Source: Nitrospirota bacterium (GTDB taxonomy: Bacteria > Nitrospirota > Nitrospiria > Nitrospirales > Nitrospiraceae). Taken from it: a DNA stretch of 11,564 nucleotides. Both the position numbers and the translations under genes were made by a program. Below the pieces are notes generated by a model. That model was not told the DNA's origin, did not search any database, and was given only the letters and a program-made list of their open reading frames with translations. The number at the start of each line of letters is the position of its first letter. Positions within the stretch are counted from its first letter, which is position 1. The stretch is from positions 1 through 11,564 of the forward strand of contig JACRLS010000145.1 of assembly GCA_016235225.1 (NCBI GenBank), given 5' to 3'. Positions 7,037 through 11,564 of the stretch are shown here, piece by piece.

Positions 7037-7051
7037 GACAGTGTTACTGTC
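7037..7051. promoter_or_regulatory. Perfect 15-base dyad (GACAGT-GTT-ACTGTC), likely operator of the glrK-like operon
   Basis: GACAGT (7037-7042) and its exact reverse complement ACTGTC (7046-7051) flank a three-base centre, 35 bases before the kinase start. The arms share the ACAGT core with ACAGT at 7016-7020 in the preceding repeat, which suggests repeated half-sites for one dimeric regulator. A weak TTGTGA (7020-7025) with GTTACT (7043-7048) 17 bases on could be a promoter overlapped by this dyad. The symmetry is certain; the operator role is inferred. Confidence 0.45.
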
Positions 7052-7074
7052 ATGTCCACTATTTGAAGTTTGGT

Positions 7075-7079
7075 AGGGG
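7075..7079 (+). promoter_or_regulatory. Ribosome binding site deciding the GTG start of the kinase
   Basis: AGGGG lies six bases before GTG at 7086 and is the only good Shine-Dalgarno match in the area. It supports the GTG start, from which a membrane helix begins within the first ten residues, over later in-frame ATG codons inside that helix. Confidence 0.65.
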
Positions 7080-7085
7080 TTTGCC

Positions 7086-8561
7086 GTGCGACTCTCCGTT
7101 TTCTGGCGCCTGGCGTTTGCCCTATTTGCCATCATTGTGGTGATGGCCGGCGTCAATATGTATGCACTAATCCAACTCCGCCAGCTCACGACGCTCAGTA
7201 CGGGTCTTGTCTCGGACCACTATCCTGCGATTGAATCGGCCAAGCGTCTGCTGGCGAACCTGTACATCCAACTCGGCAGCGAGAAGAAATATCGCGTCCT
7301 GAAGGACCCGGTCTTTCTGAAGAGCTTTGACGAGGAGGCGCAGGATTTTCGGCGTGACCTCCAGGCTCTCCGGACGAAAGAAACGAGCGACCAGGAGCTG
7401 AAGCTGCTCGGAGACGTCGAGCGGCTGCATGAAGACTATCGGAAGCTGGTGGTCTCCAGCGTCGATCAGATCGGAGACGCCGCGACGGAGGCGGCGCGCC
7501 AGTACGACACCTCGCGCGATGCGCTGATGACCCGCATCACGGATTCTCTCCAGTCGTACATCACCCTGCATGAGGGGGCGGTCACGACAGGGCTGAGCGA
7601 TTCGCACGCGAGGACAGTCCAGGCGGAGGTCATCACTGAGCAGCTGGTGATCGTCGCCGTGCTGCTGGCCTTGGCCCTGGCGGGGATTGCGAGTTACAGC
7701 ATCCTCCATCCCTTGCGCCGGCTTCAAGAGCATATCCGGCACATCGGCCAAGGTCTATTCGGCAAGGCGGTGCAGGTCAAGGCGCCGAGCGAACTGAGGG
7801 AACTGGTCGATACCGTCAACTGGATGGCGAAGAAGCTCCAGGAACTCGACGACATGAAGGCGGAATTTCTGGCCCATATCTCCCACGAGTTGCGCACGCC
7901 GCTTGCCTCGATCCGTGAAGGCACGCAGCTCATGCTGGATCAGATTCCCGGTCCACTCAGCCCGGACCAGCGCGAGACACTGCTGATCATGGCGGACAGT
8001 TGCGAGCGCTTGATCCGGCTGATCTCCACCCTGCTCGACCTCTCCAAGATGGAGGCCGGCATGATGGAGTATCGATTTGCCCTGACGGACCTCAAGCGGA
8101 TCGCCGACGTCTCGATCAACAAGGTCCGGCTCCTGGCCGACCGGAAGCACATCAAGATCCTGACGGAGCTGCCCACGGATCGGCTCCGCGTCCCTGCAGA
8201 TGCGGCCCGCATCGAGCAGGTGCTGGACAACCTTCTCTCCAACGCCCTGAAATTCAGCAGCGAAGGCGGGATGGTCAAATTGGCCATGGAGGTCCAGCCC
8301 AAGCCCGGCCTTGTCGGGGTCTCGGTCTCCGACACCGGGCTCGGGATTCCGGCTGAGGACCTTCCGCACATTTTCGAGCGGTTCTATCAAGGGCGAGGAC
8401 AGGCGAAGCCGGGGCTCGCCGGCAGCGGGCTCGGCCTGGCCTTGGCGAAAAAGGTTGTCGAAGCGCACAAGGGAAAAATCTGGGCGGAAAGTGAAGCCGG
8501 GAAGGGCACGACGATGCATTTCGTCTTGCCGATAGCCAGAGAGCGGGGGGCGGTGGCATGA
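7086..8561 (+). CDS. glrK: GlrK/QseE-like membrane sensor histidine kinase
   Basis: This 491-residue inner-membrane kinase autophosphorylates on His and would pass phosphate to the response regulator two genes on. In order: membrane helix 1 (about 7-30), a mostly helical periplasmic sensor region (about 31-183), helix 2 (about 185-206), HAMP linker (about 207-257), HisKA with FLAHISHELRTPLASIREG and phospho-acceptor His267, then the HATPase with N-box EQVLDNLLSNALKF (N382, N386), G1 box SDTGLGIP (415-422), F box IFERFYQG and G2 box GSGLGLALAKKVVEAHKG. All catalytic boxes are complete. Start is GTG with a good ribosome binding site. The stop overlaps the lipoprotein start as ATGA. The gene order kinase, lipoprotein, sigma-54 regulator matches enterobacterial glrK-qseG-glrR, which supports the name more than sequence alone. 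The upstream repeats are candidate control sites. The ligand cannot be read from the sequence. Confidence 0.93.
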   Translation: MRLSVFWRLAFALFAIIVVMAGVNMYALIQLRQLTTLSTGLVSDHYPAIESAKRLLANLYIQLGSEKKYRVLKDPVFLKSFDEEAQDFRRDLQALRTKETSDQELKLLGDVERLHEDYRKLVVSSVDQIGDAATEAARQYDTSRDALMTRITDSLQSYITLHEGAVTTGLSDSHARTVQAEVITEQLVIVAVLLALALAGIASYSILHPLRRLQEHIRHIGQGLFGKAVQVKAPSELRELVDTVNWMAKKLQELDDMKAEFLAHISHELRTPLASIREGTQLMLDQIPGPLSPDQRETLLIMADSCERLIRLISTLLDLSKMEAGMMEYRFALTDLKRIADVSINKVRLLADRKHIKILTELPTDRLRVPADAARIEQVLDNLLSNALKFSSEGGMVKLAMEVQPKPGLVGVSVSDTGLGIPAEDLPHIFERFYQGRGQAKPGLAGSGLGLALAKKVVEAHKGKIWAESEAGKGTTMHFVLPIARERGAVA

Positions 8562-9190
8562 ATGGGCGCGTCTCGACGATCGTCCTGCTCGCAGTCAGCC
8601 TGTTCGGGCTTCAGGCCTGTGGCTTCTTCGCGCCCAAAGAGGAGGTCCGGGTCGTGCCCCCTCCGCCGCCTCCGCCCATAGCAGTCCTACCGGTCACGGC
8701 GCCGCTGCTCATCCCCGATGGGCGGGATGCAAAATTCCTTCAAATGATGGTGAAGGAGCAGGATGCCCTGTATGCGTACTGTGGGGAAAAGTGGCCCTGC
8801 GAGCGAGTGTACTATCACAAGGGGCTCCTGGCCCTCTATGAAAACCGTGACGCGGCCGCCAAACATTTTCAGAAAGTCATCCTGACGGCGCCGAAAAGTC
8901 GTCTGGCTGCTTCCAGCATGGTCTGGCTCCAGGTCTTACAGGATCCTCGGATCGCCTCAGACCGCGACGGACCCTTCGCGCAGGCGGCGGATCGGCTGAT
9001 TCGTGATCTGCTCGACCGAGAACTGGCGATCCATCAGGCGACCAGGGCCCGTGAACAGACCGCCAGCTCCGTGCAGGAACTGCAGGACGCCGTCGCCCAT
9101 CGAGACAAGAAGTTGAAGCAACTCTCCAGCCAACTGGAGGCATTGAAGCAAATCGATCAAGAACTCAAGGATAAGGCCAGACCACGATGA
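8558..9190 (+). CDS. QseG-like lipoprotein with TPR-like middle and coiled-coil C-terminus
   Basis: The 210-residue product has a lipoprotein signal peptide: short basic start, hydrophobic core, and lipobox LQAC with Cys21 as the lipidated residue. Gly at +2 is compatible with export to the outer membrane, if the rules known from E. coli apply. A seven-proline run follows (about 34-40). Residues about 58-130 resemble one or two TPR-type helix pairs (HKGLLALYENRDAAAKHFQK), with Cys75 and Cys81 close enough for a disulfide. Residues about 140-207 form a likely coiled coil rich in Glu, Lys, Gln and Leu. In enterobacteria QseG sits between glrK and glrR and is an outer-membrane lipoprotein that contacts the kinase. 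Here the position, lipobox and helical C-terminus match, but overall similarity is not something I can measure. Both ends overlap neighbours by four bases (ATGA), implying coupled translation and matched amounts. Confidence 0.85.
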   Translation: MNGRVSTIVLLAVSLFGLQACGFFAPKEEVRVVPPPPPPPIAVLPVTAPLLIPDGRDAKFLQMMVKEQDALYAYCGEKWPCERVYYHKGLLALYENRDAAAKHFQKVILTAPKSRLAASSMVWLQVLQDPRIASDRDGPFAQAADRLIRDLLDRELAIHQATRAREQTASSVQELQDAVAHRDKKLKQLSSQLEALKQIDQELKDKARPR

Positions 9191-10653
9191 CCACCACACC
9201 AGCCACTCCCGCACGTGAACGAGCGACCGATCTGAAGGATTCTCCGAGTCAGGAGCGGATCCTGGTCGTGGATGACGATCAGAATCTCTTGCACCTCCTG
9301 AAGATGCGCCTGTTGGCCATGGGATTCGGCGTGACGACCTGTACCACGGGCGAGGATGGGATCGCCGAGGCCCAGAAAGAGGTCTTCGACCTGGCCATTA
9401 CCGATCTCCGCCTTCCGGGGCAGGATGGACTCGCCGTACTGGAAGAGCTGTTGTTGATCAATCCGGCACTGCCGGTCCTTGTCCTAACTGCCCACGGCAG
9501 CATTCCGAACGCGGTCGAGGCCATGCGCAAGGGCGCCTACGGGTACCTTACCAAGCCCTTCGACGTCACCGAGCTCAAGGTCTACATCGATAAGGCGCTC
9601 ACGCAGCAGCGGATGAGTCGAGAAATTCAGCGGTTGAAGTCGTTGGTGAAGGAGCTCTACGGTCTGGAAAACGTCGTGGCCCGGAGCGCGAAAATGCAGA
9701 TCCTCCTCCAGCAGGTCGCGCAGGTGGCGGATACCGACACGACCGTCTGCATCACCGGCGAAACCGGAACCGGCAAGGAAGTCATCGCACGGGTGGTGCA
9801 CTGCAATAGCAAGCGGGCCCGGGGCGCGTTCATCGCGGTCAACTGCGGAGCGATTCCCGATAATCTGTTCGAGAGCGAATTGTTCGGCCACGTCCGCGGA
9901 GCCTTTACCGGCGCTTTCGGCGCCAAGCGAGGCCTGTTCCAAAGCGCGAGCGGCGGGACCCTTTTCCTGGACGAGATTGGCGAGATGCCCCTGCCGCTCC
10001 AGGTCAAGTTGCTGCGCGCGATTCAGGAACGCGAAGTCCGGGAGGTCGGCGCCGAGTATTCGCGCAAGGTGGACGTCCGGATCATCACCGCGACCAACCG
10101 GGATCTCAGCGAAGCCGTCAAGGCCGGAAAATTTCGGGAGGATCTCTACTATCGCATCCAGGTGGTCCCCCTCCATGTGCCCCCGCTCCGCGAGCGTCGG
10201 GACGACATTCCGCTGCTCGCCCAGCATTTCCTGGAACAAAGCGCGACGCGGATGACCAAGCGGATCCGTGGCTTTCAACGCGACGCGATTCAGAAGCTCA
10301 CCGTCTATTCATGGCCGGGGAATGTCCGGGAACTGGAGAACGTCATCGAAAAAGCGGTGGTCATGGCAACACAGGACTTGATCACGGCGGATCTGATGCC
10401 GGCCCTGGCTCAGGCGGGGGAAGGGCAGTTCAAGCCCCTGACGGAGGCCAAGGAAGAATTCGAGCAGAATTACCTGCGCGAGCTGGTCCAGCTCACCGGC
10501 GGCAACATCTCTCGCGCCGCGCAAATGGCGGGACGGTATCGGGCCGACTTTTATAAACTCCTCAAGAAATATGGCTTGCATCCGGCGGACAGTCGTCTGC
10601 GCCAGGAAGCGGAATTGGAAGAGGAAGAGGGATCCGAGCCGACGGAGGAGTGA
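9187..10653 (+). CDS. glrR: GlrR/QseF-like sigma-54-dependent response regulator
   Basis: This 488-residue cytoplasmic NtrC-family activator has three parts. The receiver (about 23-140) has the acidic pocket D29/D30, phospho-acceptor Asp73 (ITDLRLPGQDG), Thr101 and Lys123 (LTKPF). The AAA+ domain (about 163-395) has Walker A GETGTGKE (191-198), the sigma-54 contact loop GAFTGA (238-243), Walker B GGTLFLDEIGEMP, TATNRDL and the arginine region FREDLYYRI, then WPGNVRELEN. The C-terminus holds a Fis-type helix-turn-helix (GNISRAAQMAGRYRADFYKLLKKYGL, about 439-464, broken here only by description) and an acidic tail. The DFYKLL ending of the HTH resembles GlrR. All key residues are present, so it should be a phosphorylation-dependent activator of sigma-54 promoters. 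The start overlaps the lipoprotein stop (ATGA), and its stop codon overlaps a GTG of the following beta-helix frame, so that gene is probably in the same operon. Confidence 0.95.
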   Translation: MTTTPATPARERATDLKDSPSQERILVVDDDQNLLHLLKMRLLAMGFGVTTCTTGEDGIAEAQKEVFDLAITDLRLPGQDGLAVLEELLLINPALPVLVLTAHGSIPNAVEAMRKGAYGYLTKPFDVTELKVYIDKALTQQRMSREIQRLKSLVKELYGLENVVARSAKMQILLQQVAQVADTDTTVCITGETGTGKEVIARVVHCNSKRARGAFIAVNCGAIPDNLFESELFGHVRGAFTGAFGAKRGLFQSASGGTLFLDEIGEMPLPLQVKLLRAIQEREVREVGAEYSRKVDVRIITATNRDLSEAVKAGKFREDLYYRIQVVPLHVPPLRERRDDIPLLAQHFLEQSATRMTKRIRGFQRDAIQKLTVYSWPGNVRELENVIEKAVVMATQDLITADLMPALAQAGEGQFKPLTEAKEEFEQNYLRELVQLTGGNISRAAQMAGRYRADFYKLLKKYGLHPADSRLRQEAELEEEEGSEPTEE

Positions 10654-10694
10654 TCGTCCGCTGCGCGCGCCATCTGCGGTACACTGCCCTCCCC

Positions 10695-11523
10695 ATGCCA
10701 GATAATCCCTTGAGCGGAAAACCGGGGCTCCCGCCGCCGGTGCTGCAGGACCCGCCCCTCAATCCGGCCGGAGGCCGCACCCTCTTCGTGGACGGACGTG
10801 ACTCGAGTGCCTATCCCCGTCCGAGTGCGGCGCTCAAGGATGCCGGGCCCGACGACCAGATCTTCATCAGGCCGGGCATCTACGAAGATAAGATATTCAT
10901 GGTGGAGAGGCCCATCGTGATGGTCGGCGCCGGGCGGGACGTCGTCCAGGTCTTTTCTCGTCGGGGGGGCTCTACCTCCAGCGCGTCCCGGCCGGTCGGA
11001 TCAGCGGGATAACTTTTCGGTACGTCGGCAGCGCCAGCACTCCGCCGTCAACGTGCTGGATTCCTCCTGTACCATCACGCACTGTCGCGCTGCGGAGGGC
11101 ATTCTCTCCGGGATTGTCAGCTACGGTCCCCAGTCGCGACCCTCCTTGATCGACAATGAAGTCTGCCGGAACCGGGAATCAGGCATCTTCTCGTTTGCAG
11201 GCGGTCGACCCTACCTGGCGCAGAACGTGTGCTTCGACAAGCATCATTTCGGCATCGCGGTCAGGGACTCGGAGACCCGCCCGGCCCTTGTGCGCATCAC
11301 TGCCGGCAAAACATGCTCAGCGGTATCCTCCTGTTCCACCACGCTGAGGCAATGCTCCTTGACAATGAGAGCAAAGACAATCAGCACTGGGGTCTGGTCA
11401 TGACCCCTGAATGTCATAACCAGCCCCGAGCGCGCGCAACTGCTGGAGGCCAATCAGTTGAGCCAGAATCCGCGCGGTCCCCTCCATGTGACCGAGACTC
11501 CCCTTGCCGACATTGGCCGGTGA
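10695..11523 (+). pseudogene. Right-handed beta-helix repeat protein, interrupted by four one-base frameshifts
   Basis: Coding capacity continues to a stop at 11521-11523 but jumps frame four times: near 10963-10969 (run of seven G, one missing), near 11034-11035 (one C missing), near 11293-11295 (one C missing), and near 11426-11429 (one extra A). Undoing all four gives exactly 277 codons, 276 residues and a stop. The repaired protein has an N-terminal part with DQIFIRPGIYEDKIF, as in NosD/pectate-lyase-like folds, then coils of 23-24 residues: RPSLIDNEVCRNRESGIFSF, RPYLAQNVCFDKHHFGIAV, CRQNMLSGILLFHHA, DNESKDNQHWGLVM. Such solenoids often bind or cleave polysaccharide or serve structural roles. 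No signal peptide is obvious. Start ATG 10695 is chosen; GTG 10650, overlapping the regulator stop, is an alternative. Because every shift is in a short homopolymer, sequencing error is a serious alternative to true decay. Confidence 0.8.
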
Positions 11524-11564
11524 CGAGGCCCAGTCGGGTCAGGACTTCACGCCGATACACAACG

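Noticed and set aside
7069..7088. Possible sigma-54 promoter (TGG then TTTGCC) at the kinase start
   Set aside because: The spacing between GG and GC is 9 bases instead of the required 10, the conserved CAC part is missing, and the site overlaps the ribosome binding site and start codon.
11524..11564. Start of another gene at the right edge (minus-strand frame reading YRREVLTRLGL)
   Set aside because: Only 41 bases are available beyond the beta-helix stop; too short to tell a gene from chance.

Overview
The window is GC-rich and gene-dense, with four-base start/stop overlaps and several small accessory genes. The style, and the pairing of a GlrK/GlrR-type two-component system with a small zinc-ribbon protein and a beta-helix protein, look to me like a Nitrospira-type bacterium (Nitrospirota). 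That assignment is pattern recognition and could not be tested here. No tRNA, rRNA, CRISPR array, insertion sequence or attachment site is visible.

Left part, minus strand (1-2143, reading leftwards): pxpB, pxpA and pxpC, the three subunits of the bacterial ATP-dependent 5-oxoprolinase. The genes overlap by 8-11 bases, and pxpC runs off the left edge. Upstream, on the same strand, lies one very long gene (2202-6083). It encodes about 1293 residues: an N-terminal TPR-like region, roughly 650 residues of Pro/Glu/Ser-rich low-complexity sequence, a His/Cys cluster, one membrane helix and a globular C-terminal domain predicted to be periplasmic. I do not recognise the family. The 58-base gap to pxpB holds an inverted repeat and a possible promoter.

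Centre (6084-7085): 414 bases without a gene, containing a nested hairpin in the presumed leader of the long gene; a 105-residue zinc-ribbon protein on the minus strand (6498-6815) with a palindrome just before its start; then the divergent control region of the right-hand operon. That region has three inverted repeats within 52 bases, two of them mutually exclusive.

Right part, plus strand (7086-11523): a tightly coupled operon of a HAMP-type membrane sensor kinase, a QseG-like lipoprotein and a sigma-54-dependent response regulator with a GAFTGA loop and a Fis-type HTH. This is the gene order of glrK-qseG-glrR in enterobacteria. The fourth gene, a right-handed beta-helix protein, follows directly but is broken by four one-base shifts at short homopolymers. 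Repairing them gives exactly 277 codons, so sequencing error near a contig end is at least as likely as true decay.

Working picture: the kinase senses an envelope signal, perhaps through the lipoprotein, and phosphorylates the regulator, which activates sigma-54 promoters elsewhere. No convincing sigma-54 promoter is visible in this window. The 5-oxoprolinase genes recycle or catabolise 5-oxoproline to glutamate and have no obvious functional link to the long gene beside them.
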